Assembly: GCA_036454645.1 (NCBI GenBank)
Contig: JAZHSQ010000005.1
Location: 11,172 to 75,171 of the forward strand
Direction: 5' to 3'
Source: Olsenella_K sp036454645
GTDB taxonomy: Bacteria > Actinomycetota > Coriobacteriia > Coriobacteriales > Atopobiaceae
DNA length: 64,000 nt
Shown here piece by piece: positions 24,528 through 34,289 of this stretch; position 1 is the stretch's first letter, and each line of letters opens with the position of its first letter. The position numbers and the translations under genes are program-made. The notes below the pieces were generated by a model, which worked only from the letters and a program-made list of their open reading frames with translations, was not told the DNA's origin and did not search any database.

Positions 24528-24545
24528 GTCACTCTGTCCTAGGTC

Positions 24546-24863
24546 CTAGAACTTGGCGCCGCACTTCTTGCAGACGCGAACGGGGTCGCCGTTGTCGTCG
24601 TGCTCGTGGCCGACGCGGGTCGGCTTGCCGCAGGAGGGGCAGACGAGCATGACGTTGGAAACGTCGATCGCCGCCTCCTTCTGGACGATGCCGCCCTGCT
24701 GGTTCTGCTGGGTCGGGCGCTGGGCCTTCTTCACGATGGCCACGCCCTCGACGACGACCTTGCCCTCCTGGGGCAGGGCGCGCAGGACGCTGCCCTGCTT
24801 GCCCTTGTCCTTGCCGGAGATGACCTGGACCTTGTCGCCCTTCTTGACACTCATCTTAGGCAT
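24546..24863 (-). CDS. rplX: 50S ribosomal protein L24, zinc-binding form
   Basis: Assembly-initiating large-subunit protein. KOW sequence KKGDKVQVISGKDKGKQGSVL is followed by a C-terminal zinc knuckle (CPSCGKPTRVG...CKKCGAKF). ATG 24863 has AAGGAGG 9 nt upstream (105 residues). It lies 14 nt after rplN and before the 458-bp gap. Confidence 0.97.
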   Translation of the reverse strand: MPKMSVKKGDKVQVISGKDKGKQGSVLRALPQEGKVVVEGVAIVKKAQRPTQQNQQGGIVQKEAAIDVSNVMLVCPSCGKPTRVGHEHDDNGDPVRVCKKCGAKF

Positions 24864-24877
24864 TCGTCCACGCCTCC

Positions 24878-25246
24878 TTACAGCGTCTCGGGTGCGAGCG
24901 AGACGATCTTCATGTACCTGCGGTCGCGCAGCTCGCGTGCCACGGGCCCGAAGATACGGGTGCCCTTGGGCTCGCCCTCCTTGTCGACCAGGACGCAGGC
25001 GTTCTGGTCGAAGCGGATGTAGCTGCCGTCCTTGCGGCGGGTCTCCTTCACGGTGCGAACGACGACGCAGCGAACGACGTCGCCCTTCTTCACGGAGCCG
25101 CCGGGGGTCGCCTCCTGGACGGCGCACACGATCACGTCGCCGAGACCGGCATAGCGCCGCTTGGAGCCACCAAGGACCTTGATGCACTTCACACGCTTAG
25201 CGCCGCTGTTGTCAGCGACGTTGAGCATGGTCTCCATCTGAATCAT
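24878..25246 (-). CDS. rplN: 50S ribosomal protein L14
   Basis: Intersubunit-bridge protein at the factor-binding side. MIQMETMLNVADNSGAKRV-C, GDVIVCAVQEATPGG, and GTRIFGPVARELRD are diagnostic. Length is 122 residues. Confidence 0.98.
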   Translation of the reverse strand: MIQMETMLNVADNSGAKRVKCIKVLGGSKRRYAGLGDVIVCAVQEATPGGSVKKGDVVRCVVVRTVKETRRKDGSYIRFDQNACVLVDKEGEPKGTRIFGPVARELRDRRYMKIVSLAPETL

Positions 25247-25321
25247 TGCGAATCCTCCGAACCTAATCCCTGGTAGAGTCGCACCTGGTCGAGGTGCCCT
25301 CTCGGGAGCGGGTGTTTTCTA

Positions 25322-25588
25322 CTACTTGGCGCGCTCCACGATCTCCACGACTCTCCAGCACTTGGTCTTGGAGAGGGGACGGGTCTCCATGACGCGAACG
25401 GTGTCGCCGAGGCCGCACTCGTTCTTCTCGTCGTGGCAATGGAGCTTCTTGTGCAGGGTCATCATCTTGCCGTACTTGGGGTGGTGCTTGCGGTAGGTGA
25501 TCTGCACGGTGACCGTCTTGTCGCCGGAGCGAGAGATGACGACGCCAGTGCGGACCTTGCGTGCGTTCTTGTTATCGGTTTCAGCCAT
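25322..25588 (-). CDS. rpsQ: 30S ribosomal protein S17
   Basis: OB-fold 16S binder. ARKVRTGVVISRSGDKTVTV, YGKMMTLHKKLHCHDE and DTVRVMETRPLSKTK identify it. Length is 88 residues. A 75-bp gap with no obvious hairpin separates it from rplN. Confidence 0.97.
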   Translation of the reverse strand: MAETDNKNARKVRTGVVISRSGDKTVTVQITYRKHHPKYGKMMTLHKKLHCHDEKNECGLGDTVRVMETRPLSKTKCWRVVEIVERAK

Positions 25589-25601
25589 GGCTCTCTCCTA
25601 C

Positions 25602-25811
25602 TTACTCGGCGGACTTGCTCTGGGCGATCTCGCGGGCGCGGGTCTCGGTGAGGACGCGGGCGATGTCACGCTTGACGAGCTTCACGCGCGAGGTGTTGTC
25701 CAGCTGGCTGGTGGCCATCTGGAAGCGCAGGTTGAAGAGCTCTGCGCGGCCGTCCTCGAGCTTCTTGGCGAGCTCCTCATCGGAGAGCTCGCGGATATCC
25801 TTGTACTTCAT
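25602..25811 (-). CDS. rpmC: 50S ribosomal protein L29
   Basis: Exit-tunnel protein that docks SRP and trigger factor. The 69 residues include IRELSDEELAKKLEDGRAEL and FNLRFQMATSQLDNTSRVK. It lies between rplP and rpsQ. Confidence 0.97.
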   Translation of the reverse strand: MKYKDIRELSDEELAKKLEDGRAELFNLRFQMATSQLDNTSRVKLVKRDIARVLTETRAREIAQSKSAE

Positions 25812-25817
25812 CTTTGA

Positions 25818-26242
<425 letters not shown>

Positions 26243-26243
<1 letters not shown>

Positions 26244-26956
26244 TAGCGGGCCCTCCTCTCATTGCGACCACGGCGAGGACGCGAAGAGCCCTCGAGCTCG
26301 GGCTTGGGAGCGGCCTGGCCGGGCAGCTTCTCGCCGAGGTAGATCCAAACCTTGATACCGACGGCACCCATGCTCGTGCGAGCGGTGGCCTCGCCAAAGC
26401 CGATGCGGGCGCGCAGGGTGTGCAGGGGCACGCGGCCCTCGCGATACCACTCGCGGCGACCCATCTCGGCGCCGTTCAGACGGCCGGAGCACTGGATGCG
26501 GATGCCCTTGGCGCCAGCCTTGCGGGCGCTCTGGACTGCCTTGCGCATGGCGCGGCGGAAGGCGACGCGGCCCTCAAGCTGCTCGGCCATGGACTGGGCG
26601 ACGAGGGAGGCGTCGAGCTCGGGGCGCTTGACCTCGATGACGTCGACGTTGACCTCGCCCTTGTTGACCTTCGCGACCTTCTCGAGCTCGGCGCGCAGGG
26701 CGTCGATCTCGGCGCCCTTCTTGCCGATGACGATGCCAGGGCGAGCGGTGTAGATGGTGACCTTCACCTTGTCACCGGCGCGCTCGATGTCGACGCGGGA
26801 GAGCGCGGCACGCGCGAGGCGCTTCTGCAGGAACTCGCGGATGGCGAGGTCGTTGCCGAGGGTCTCGGCGTAGTTCTTCTTATCGGCGTACCAACGGGAA
26901 CGCCACTCCTCGGTGATGCCGAGGCGGAAGCCGGTAGGCTGAACCTTCTGTCCCAT
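26243..26956 (-). CDS. rpsC: 30S ribosomal protein S3
   Basis: Head protein at the mRNA entry channel. MGQKVQPTGFRLGITE, the KH-type VTIYTARPGIVIGKKG and the C-terminal REGRVPLHTLRARIGFG are diagnostic. A basic Arg-rich tail ends the 237 residues. Confidence 0.98.
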
Positions 26957-26963
26957 GCTTTCC

Positions 26964-27332
26964 CTACGCCTCCTTTCCAGAAGCGACGACGACGGTGATG
27001 TGGCTCGTGCGCTTGTTGATGCGCGACGCGGAGCCCTTGGCGCGCGGGCGGAAGCGCTTGAGCGTGGGGCCCTCGTCGACGTAGGCGGCCTTCACGACGA
27101 GCGTGTCGCGACGCAGGCCGTTGTTGTTCTCGGCGTTGGCCATCGCGGAGCGCAGGCACTTGGCCACGGGCTCGGCAGCGGCGACCTCGGAGAACTGGAG
27201 GATCTCGAGGGCCTTGTCGCAGGACTTGTTGCGGATCTGATCGACGACCAGGCGGGCCTTGCGCGGGGCGACGCGGACGAACTTCGCGACGGCCCTCACC
27301 TCGACGGCGCCGGTTTCGGTGTTGTTAGCCAT
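26964..27332 (-). CDS. rplV: 50S ribosomal protein L22
   Basis: Lines the nascent-peptide tunnel. AKFVRVAPRKARLVVDQIR and the beta-hairpin PTLKRFRPRAKGSASRINKR before THITVVV-type ending (here TSHITVVVAS) are standard. Length is 122 residues. No macrolide-resistance-like deletion is seen in the loop. Confidence 0.98.
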   Translation of the reverse strand: MANNTETGAVEVRAVAKFVRVAPRKARLVVDQIRNKSCDKALEILQFSEVAAAEPVAKCLRSAMANAENNNGLRRDTLVVKAAYVDEGPTLKRFRPRAKGSASRINKRTSHITVVVASGKEA

Positions 27333-27347
27333 TTACTCCCTAACCCC

Positions 27348-27608
27348 CTAATTGGCCCTGTGGCCACGGAACGTGCGCGTGGGGGCGAACTCGCCCAGCT
27401 TGTGACCGACCATGGACTCGGTGATGTAGACGGGCACGTGCTTGCGGCCGTCGTGGACGGCGATGGTGTGGCCGACCATCTCGGGGAAGATGGTGGACGA
27501 ACGCGACCAGGTCTTGATGACCTGCTTGTTGCCGGACTCGTTCATGGCAGCGACACGCGCGAGGAGACGAGTCTCTACGAACGGGCCCTTCTTGAGGCTT
27601 CTGCTCAT
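27348..27608 (-). CDS. rpsS: 30S ribosomal protein S19
   Basis: Head protein pairing with S13. MSRSLKKGPFVE, KTWSRSSTIFPEMVGHTIAVHDGRKHVPVYITE and KLGEFAPTRTFRGH are diagnostic. Length is 86 residues. Confidence 0.98.
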   Translation of the reverse strand: MSRSLKKGPFVETRLLARVAAMNESGNKQVIKTWSRSSTIFPEMVGHTIAVHDGRKHVPVYITESMVGHKLGEFAPTRTFRGHRAN

Positions 27609-27634
27609 TCTTTCCTTCTCCTACTACTCGTGGG

Positions 27635-28471
<837 letters not shown>

Positions 28472-28577
28472 TGACTCTTTTCCCTTCTTGTCCGTTGGCC
28501 GACCCGCTCAGGGAATCGGTGGGTCGACACCGGATTACCACGGAGCCGCGCGTATCCATACCATGCGCGGCAAGAGA

Positions 28578-28603
28578 CCCGCCCCCTCTCTCGAGGGGAC
28601 GGG
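28578..28603 (-). terminator. Hairpin between rplW and rplB
   Basis: An 11-bp stem CCCGTCCCCTC/GAGGGGGCGGG (one G-U pair) with a GAGA loop lies 7 nt after the rplW stop, inside a co-directional ribosomal operon. TCTCTTGCC follows. It may attenuate or protect the upstream transcript. Confidence 0.5.
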
Positions 28604-28610
28604 AGGTTAC

Positions 28611-28913
28611 CTACTCAGCGGCCTGCTGGTCGTTGGCGAAGATCTCGATCGACTCGCCCTCCTTGAGGGTGACGATGGCCTTCTTCCACTGGCGGGTCTT
28701 GCCCTGCTGCATGCGCACGCGCTTGTTCTTGGGCTTGACGTTGACCGTGTTGACCTTGACCACGTGGACGCCGAAGATCTTCTCCACGGCGTCACGGATC
28801 TCCTCCTTGGGGGCGGTGCGAGCCACCTCGAAGGTGTACTTGCCCTGCTCCATGAGGTCATAGGAGCGCTCGGAGACGACCGGGCGGATGATCACGTTGT
28901 AGACGTAGTTCAT
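28611..28913 (-). CDS. rplW: 50S ribosomal protein L23
   Basis: Exit-tunnel docking site for trigger factor and SRP. IIRPVVSERSYDLMEQGKYTFEV, VEKIFGVHVVKVNTVNVKPK and GK-RQWKKAIVTL are standard. Length is 100 residues. Its ATG shares one base with the rplD stop (TAATG). Confidence 0.98.
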   Translation of the reverse strand: MNYVYNVIIRPVVSERSYDLMEQGKYTFEVARTAPKEEIRDAVEKIFGVHVVKVNTVNVKPKNKRVRMQQGKTRQWKKAIVTLKEGESIEIFANDQQAAE

Positions 28914-29539
28914 TATGCGAGCACCTCCTCGAGCTGCTTGGCAATGTCGACCGTCATGACCAGGGCCTTGTTGTCGACAAGGATGCGGGTGTTGACCTCG
29001 GTGACGCCGAAGACCTCGGCACCGGGGATGTTGCGGAAGGAGAGGTAGGTCTCCACGTCGTCGTCGGGGACGACGATGGTGACGCGCTTGCCCTCCAGGC
29101 CGAGCGCCTTGAGGACGGCGACGGCCTTCTTGGTGCTGGGCTCCTCGAAGGTGAGGGAGTCGAGCAGGACGAGCTCGGAGTCCGCCAGCTTGCCGGAGAG
29201 GGCGGAGCGCATGGCGAGCTTCTTCTCCTTGTTGTTGGCGCGCTTCTCGTGGCCGTGGGGCGTGGGCCCGAAGACGACGCCGCCGCCGGTGAACTGCGGC
29301 GCGCGGATGGTGCCCTGACGGGCGCGGCCGGTGCCCTTCTGGCGGAACGGCTTGACGCCGCCGCCGGAGACGGCGGAGCGGTTCTTGGTCGAGTGGGTGC
29401 CCTGGCGCAGGCTGGACTCGTAGGCCACCACGACCTGGTGCATCACGGGGATGTTCGGCTCGATGCCGAAGACGCCGTCGGCGAGCTCGACCTCTGCGGC
29501 CTTGCCCCCCTCAACGTTCTTAACTTCTACCTTGGACAT
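28913..29539 (-). CDS. rplD: 50S ribosomal protein L4
   Basis: Tunnel-lining protein and, in some bacteria, autogenous repressor of the S10 operon. NVEGGKAAEVELADGVFG, the tunnel loop KPFRQKGTGRARQGTIRAPQ and GPTPHGHEKRANNKEKKLA are diagnostic. Length is 208 residues. Confidence 0.98.
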   Translation of the reverse strand: MSKVEVKNVEGGKAAEVELADGVFGIEPNIPVMHQVVVAYESSLRQGTHSTKNRSAVSGGGVKPFRQKGTGRARQGTIRAPQFTGGGVVFGPTPHGHEKRANNKEKKLAMRSALSGKLADSELVLLDSLTFEEPSTKKAVAVLKALGLEGKRVTIVVPDDDVETYLSFRNIPGAEVFGVTEVNTRILVDNKALVMTVDIAKQLEEVLA

Positions 29540-29576
29540 GTGTCCTCCTTGTTAGCCTAAAGGTTTGCGTGTGGCT

Positions 29577-30197
29577 TTAGGCCATGCGGACCTGGACGAG
29601 AGCGTTCTTGCCGCCGGGGACAGCGCCCTTGACGAGCATGAGGTTCTGCTCAGCATCGATGCTGACGAGCTTGAGGTTCTTGACGGTGACGCGGGCGTCG
29701 CCCATGTGGCCGGCCATGTGCAGACCCTTGCGGACGCGCGCGGGGTAGGCGCACTGGCCGATCGAGCCCGGCTCGCGCTGGTTGCGGGAGCCGTGGGCCA
29801 TGGGGCCGCGGGAGAAGTTCCAGCGCTTGATGGTGCCCTGGAAGCCCTTGCCCTTGGAGACGCCGATGACGTCGACGCTCTTGACGTCGGCGAAGTCGGA
29901 GACGGTGACCTTGTCGCCGCACTTGAAGTCCTCGCCGTTCTCGACGCGGACCTCGCGGAGGTAGCGCATCGGCTCCACGCCGGCCTTGTTGAAGTGCCCG
30001 GCCATGGGCTTGTTGACGCGCTTGGCCTTGATGTCGCCAAAGCCGATCTGGACGGCGTCGTAGCCGTCGGTCGCCTTGGTCTTCACCTGCGACACCGTGC
30101 AGGGGCCTGCCTGGATGACGGTGACGGGGACGACGTTGTCGTCTTCGTCCCACACCTGCGTCATCCCGATCTTGCGGCCAAGAATCGTGCTGACCAT
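29577..30197 (-). CDS. rplC: 50S ribosomal protein L3
   Basis: Early assembly protein reaching the peptidyl transferase centre. ILGRKIGMTQVWDEDDNVVPVTVIQAGP, SKGKGFQGTIKRWNFSRGPMAHGS and AGHMGDARVTVKNLK are standard. Length is 206 residues. Here it is the first gene of the S10 segment: rpsJ, normally its neighbour, is 5.3 kb upstream, and rplC has its own strong promoter. Confidence 0.98.
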   Translation of the reverse strand: MVSTILGRKIGMTQVWDEDDNVVPVTVIQAGPCTVSQVKTKATDGYDAVQIGFGDIKAKRVNKPMAGHFNKAGVEPMRYLREVRVENGEDFKCGDKVTVSDFADVKSVDVIGVSKGKGFQGTIKRWNFSRGPMAHGSRNQREPGSIGQCAYPARVRKGLHMAGHMGDARVTVKNLKLVSIDAEQNLMLVKGAVPGGKNALVQVRMA

Positions 30198-30317
30198 GCT
30201 TGTTCCTTACCCTCGGTGGTCATGGGACCCAAGGGCGCCCTCGCGCCTTCCCCAGCGGACCACATCTTGTAGTCGCGCGCAGCCGAGACATGACTGTCCT
30301 ACTTACGCAGCCGTTCC

Positions 30318-30346
30318 ATATTACACGCGCGCCGGACGCTTCACAA
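30318..30346 (-). promoter_or_regulatory. Strong promoter of the rplC-led S10 operon
   Basis: TTGTGA (complement of 30341-30346) and TAATAT (complement of 30318-30323) are separated by exactly 17 nt. The start is expected near 30311, leaving a ~115-nt leader before rplC that could hold autogenous control; I recognise no specific structure in it. Confidence 0.8.
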
Positions 30347-30408
30347 TGTCTTCGCAGAAATACCTCCCCCTCTAGCAGGGGTTCCGTATTCCACTGCCCC
30401 GGGCGTAT

Positions 30409-33198
30409 CTACGCCCCGGACGTGCCCTTGCGGCGCGGCCGCGCCCTCCTTCGCGCCAGGGCGCACCAGGCGAGGAAGCAGGCGACGGCGCCCGCGCTCG
30501 CGGCGGCGCCCGCCCTGAGCCCGGGTGTCTCGTAGGTCAGGGTGATGACGTGCTCGCCGCTGGTGACGTCCACGCCGCAGAAGGCGGTGTAGAGCTGCCT
30601 GAGCTCGACGGGCTCGCCGTCCACCTCCGCGCTCCAGCCGTCCTCGTAGGGCACGCGCAGGAACACCGTCTCGTCCTCGGCGGCGCTGAAGCCCACGCTC
30701 ACCCTCCCGTCGCGCACGTCGAGGGAGCGCTGGCCGGGGTCGAGGCCGGAGAGCCCGCGGGAGAGGGCGCCCTCGTCGAGCGTCACGACACGCAGCAGCC
30801 TCGAGGCGTCCTCGCCGAGCTCGAGCTCGCGCAGGCCCTCCGAGCTCGACTCGAGGGTCGACCATTCGTAGTCGAGCTCCACGGTGACGACGTCGCCCGC
30901 CTCATGCGTCCCGAGGTACGCGACGTTGTTGTCGAACGAGCCGCCGAAGCACTGCACGGCGGACCCGTCGGCCGTGAGCGTCCCCCTCGCGCAGAGCCCC
31001 CTGCTGGAGAGCTCGGACTGCAGGGGCAGGTAGGCGTAGGCCGGCCCCGTCGCCTGGATCTCGACCACGAGGGTGCGGCGCAGCGTGCCCGGCGCGTCCG
31101 CGTCCGCGAGGCGCACGCGGGCCTCCTCGTAGGGCGCCTCCGCTGAGCCGGTGGCGTCGGCGAACATCGCGACCTGGTTGGCGATGGCGTCGGAGGTCCA
31201 CGCGACGGAGCCGCCCGCCCCGGAGGCGAGCCCGTGGGCGAACGTCACGCCGTGGTCGTAGCGGTGGGCGGTGTGGCCGATGATCCCCTCGGACGCCACG
31301 TCGGTCGCGCCCGGCACCTCGCCCTCGTCGAGGACGTAGTCCACGCCGATCAGGGAGTCCGTCAGCTCAAGTGGGCTGTTGTAGTAGTAGCCGTAGTAGC
31401 TCCTCGCCGACCTCGAGTAGCCGAGCGCCTGCATGAGGGTCACCGCGTCCTCCGTGACCGTGGAGGAGTACTCGCTCATCCCCTGCGAGGGGATCGTGAA
31501 GCCCTCCGCGGTCGTCGCGCCGTCCTCCCTGCGCGGGCTCATGTAGCCGATGGACGCCTGGCCCACCATGAGCGAGGCCTCCTCGCCCCCGGGGACGCCG
31601 GCGTCCGCGTAGACCTCGTCGTAGGCATCGCGCAGGGCCGTGAGGTAGCCGCGGTAGAAGCCTGCGGGGACCTTGCTGCGCGAGAAGGCGCACCAGGCGT
31701 CGAAGCCGCACTCGGCGCACGCCAGGGCGACCACGAGCGCGGACGCCGCGACGGCCGGCCAGGCGGCCGGGAGGGCGTGGCGCCGGGCGCCGCCGGGCGC
31801 GGGACGGCGGGAGAGCTCGAGGGCCGCCTCCAGCGCCAGCGGCTCCGCGAGCAGGGCGGCCACCTCCACGCAGGCGTTGCGCAGCGTGCCCTGAGGCGCC
31901 GACCCGCCCGCGAGCAGGCGCCAGGCGGAGAGCCCCACGAGCAGCGCCGCCGCGGCGGCGGAGCCGGCGAGGAGCGCCCTGCGCCCGCGGACCCCCAGCG
32001 GGACGAGCCCCTCGGCCGCCTCGCGCGCCACGGCGACGAGCGCGAACGAGACGACGAAGGCGTGCCGGAAGAAGAAGGAGTCGGCGTGGCGCAGGACGCT
32101 CCACAGGTTCATGGCGCCCGTCACGAGGGTGCCCGAGAGGACGAACAGCAGCAGGAGGCCGAGGGCCAGCCTGCGCGCGCGGCCCACGCGCCGGTTCGCG
32201 AGGCCGGCCACCGCGAGGACGAGCGGGAGCGCCCCCGTGAAGATGCAGGGGACCCTCGACCAGTCCGTGGCGGGCACGGTGCCGGCCGCGTAGTATGCGA
32301 GCAACTTGAGCGGCCCGACCACGAGCGACCCGTCGAGGACGACGTTCGCGGAGACGTCCCCCTCCACCCCCTGGAGGAGCCCGAGCACCGCCGGCAGGAA
32401 CACGACCGCGCTCGCACAGAGCCCCAGCGCCATCGTGAGCGCGTAGCGACCCAGCGTGCGCGCGACGCGCCTCTCGCCCGCGGGCTCCCCCTGGAGGCAG
32501 ACGAGGGCGTAGGCGACCGAGAAGAGGCAGGCCATGTAGCTCGTGTACCAGTTGAAGAGCGTCGCGCACGCGACGGCGGAGAAGAGCGCGAGGCGGCGGC
32601 CGTCGTGGACGAGGCGCCACGTCCCGAGCGCCACCAGGGGCAGCATGTAGACGCCGTCGAGCCACATCACGTTGCTCGCCTGGCACACGGCGAAGCCGCA
32701 CAGCGCGTAGCACGTCGAGAGGACGAGGCTCAGCGTCCCCGCGGCGAACCTCCGGCGCAGGAAGGCGTAGCAGGTGAGCCCCGCCAGGGAGAGCTTCCCC
32801 AGGACCGCGAGGGAGAAGAACAGCGCCACGTCGGTGTAGTCGAAGAGCGCGAGCAGCAGGTTGAAGGGGCTCGAGAGGTAGTAGGCGAAGAGCGCGGCCG
32901 TGCCGCCGCCCATGCCGTGCGAGAAGGAGTAGAACAGCGAGCCCTGGCCGTGCATGACCCTGCACAGCCACCCGAAGAACCCGACGTACTGGATGTGCAT
33001 GTCCGAGATGGACACGGTCAGGTCCCCGAAGGGGTAGATCCCGAGCCGCCAGAAGACCGCGCAGAGCACGCCGAGGGGCACCAGGGCCGAGAGCGCGTAC
33101 TCCCAGAGGCGCCGGCCCGAGGCGCCGTCCGCGCGGGCGGGCGGCTCGGCCGCGCGCGCCTCCCCCTCCGCCGGCGCCGTCGCGCCCGCGCGCGTCAT
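30409..33198 (-). CDS. yfhO: YfhO-family multispanning membrane protein (GT-C-type glycosyltransferase)
   Basis: A 929-residue protein with about 12-13 hydrophobic helices between residues 30 and 490 and a large C-terminal extracytoplasmic part. Early motifs GDLTVSISDMHIQYVGFFGWL and GSLFYSFSHGMGGG, with an acidic residue in the first outer loop, and NLLLALFDYTDVALFF, match the YfhO family. In Bacillus subtilis YfhO works with CsbB to glycosylate lipoteichoic acid. The ATG at 33198 overlaps the deacetylase-like gene stop as ATGA. A CsbB-like gene lies 1.1 kb away, divergent. An inverted repeat around the stop codon (30397-30420) may aid termination. Substrate here is unknown. Confidence 0.88.
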   Translation of the reverse strand: MTRAGATAPAEGEARAAEPPARADGASGRRLWEYALSALVPLGVLCAVFWRLGIYPFGDLTVSISDMHIQYVGFFGWLCRVMHGQGSLFYSFSHGMGGGTAALFAYYLSSPFNLLLALFDYTDVALFFSLAVLGKLSLAGLTCYAFLRRRFAAGTLSLVLSTCYALCGFAVCQASNVMWLDGVYMLPLVALGTWRLVHDGRRLALFSAVACATLFNWYTSYMACLFSVAYALVCLQGEPAGERRVARTLGRYALTMALGLCASAVVFLPAVLGLLQGVEGDVSANVVLDGSLVVGPLKLLAYYAAGTVPATDWSRVPCIFTGALPLVLAVAGLANRRVGRARRLALGLLLLFVLSGTLVTGAMNLWSVLRHADSFFFRHAFVVSFALVAVAREAAEGLVPLGVRGRRALLAGSAAAAALLVGLSAWRLLAGGSAPQGTLRNACVEVAALLAEPLALEAALELSRRPAPGGARRHALPAAWPAVAASALVVALACAECGFDAWCAFSRSKVPAGFYRGYLTALRDAYDEVYADAGVPGGEEASLMVGQASIGYMSPRREDGATTAEGFTIPSQGMSEYSSTVTEDAVTLMQALGYSRSARSYYGYYYNSPLELTDSLIGVDYVLDEGEVPGATDVASEGIIGHTAHRYDHGVTFAHGLASGAGGSVAWTSDAIANQVAMFADATGSAEAPYEEARVRLADADAPGTLRRTLVVEIQATGPAYAYLPLQSELSSRGLCARGTLTADGSAVQCFGGSFDNNVAYLGTHEAGDVVTVELDYEWSTLESSSEGLRELELGEDASRLLRVVTLDEGALSRGLSGLDPGQRSLDVRDGRVSVGFSAAEDETVFLRVPYEDGWSAEVDGEPVELRQLYTAFCGVDVTSGEHVITLTYETPGLRAGAAASAGAVACFLAWCALARRRARPRRKGTSGA

Positions 33199-34103
33199 CG
33201 GGCGCCCCCGCCCTCGCCGAGGAGCGCGCGCCCGCCCGGGCCGAGCGCCATGAGCGCCCGGCGCTCGACGTCGCGGCCGTCCGAGAGGTAGAACTCGGGG
33301 AAGCCCTTGAGGTCGGGGTCGAGGCAGCGCGAGGCGTCGTCCAGCCCGCCCGGGTGGAACAGGAACTCGAGCCCCATGCCGCGCTGCTCGGCGAGCCGCG
33401 CGTAGGCGGGGAAGACCGCGCGCACCCTCCCCTCGCTCATCGAGCCCGAGAAGAGCACGCCGCAGAACAGGGCGCTTACCTCCTCGTAGTCCGCGAGCAG
33501 CCTCCTGTCCCGCCCCCAGCACCAGTTGAGGACCAGGTGCTTCACCCAGTTGACGGGCCGGATCGAGGCGAGGACGGCCGGCTGGAGGAAGGGCGCGGCC
33601 GGCTCGGCGGGGACGCGCAGGTACTCGAGGCGCCAGCCGCCCTCGCGCACGGCGTCGAGCGTGGCGGAGAAGACCGCGGGGATCAGCTGGAAGTGCTGGT
33701 GCCCGTCGGCCCTGAGGTGGCCCGCCTCCTCGGGGAAGCGCCCCACGAAGCGCTCGACCTGGGACTTGACCTCGAGCGCGACCTGCCGCCTCAGCTCGTC
33801 GGCGCCCAGCGCCTCCGTGCGGGCGAGGAGGTCGGCGAACCCGCGGCGGAACATGCCCCGCCCGTCGACGAGCAACGGGACGCTGGCGGGGTCCGCGCAG
33901 CAGGGGCCCTCGACCAGGTTGAGGTGCACGCCGATCCTCACGCCCTCGGGCCTCTCGTCGAGGAGCCGCGCGCACTCCTCGAAGCGCGGGCTCGTGACCA
34001 TGACGGAGGTCGAGTTGAGGGCTCCGCCCTCGGCGCACGAGAGGATGGTCCTGGACTGCTCGACGTCGATGCCGAAGTCGTCCGCGTGGAACATGACCTT
34101 CAA
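33195..34103 (-). CDS. YdjC/ChbG-like carbohydrate deacetylase
   Basis: A 302-residue TIM-barrel-type protein of the YdjC family, whose members deacetylate N-acetylated sugars. HADDFG at residues 6-11, GVHLNL, DGHQHFQL and FHPGG supply the expected metal-binding Asp and His residues. TTG 34103 is chosen because GGAGG lies 5 nt upstream; ATG three codons later has poor spacing. It is translationally coupled to yfhO and divergent from the CsbB-like gene, suggesting it trims an acetylated glycan intermediate. The exact substrate is inferred only from family. Confidence 0.85.
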   Translation of the reverse strand: MKVMFHADDFGIDVEQSRTILSCAEGGALNSTSVMVTSPRFEECARLLDERPEGVRIGVHLNLVEGPCCADPASVPLLVDGRGMFRRGFADLLARTEALGADELRRQVALEVKSQVERFVGRFPEEAGHLRADGHQHFQLIPAVFSATLDAVREGGWRLEYLRVPAEPAAPFLQPAVLASIRPVNWVKHLVLNWCWGRDRRLLADYEEVSALFCGVLFSGSMSEGRVRAVFPAYARLAEQRGMGLEFLFHPGGLDDASRCLDPDLKGFPEFYLSDGRDVERRALMALGPGGRALLGEGGGAR

Positions 34104-34289
34104 GGAAGCCTCCGCCCCTGCCGGGCGGAGGGACCGCCCGGCGCTCGTGCGGGCGCGCGTCCCCGCGCCCGCTTATGTGTAGACCGCGCGACGCGTCAGG
34201 CGGCCTTATCGCAATAGGCTAACATCGTTGGGAACCCGACGGACCGGCCGAGCCCGCGCTCCGCCTACCTCCCACACACCGAGGAGCCC

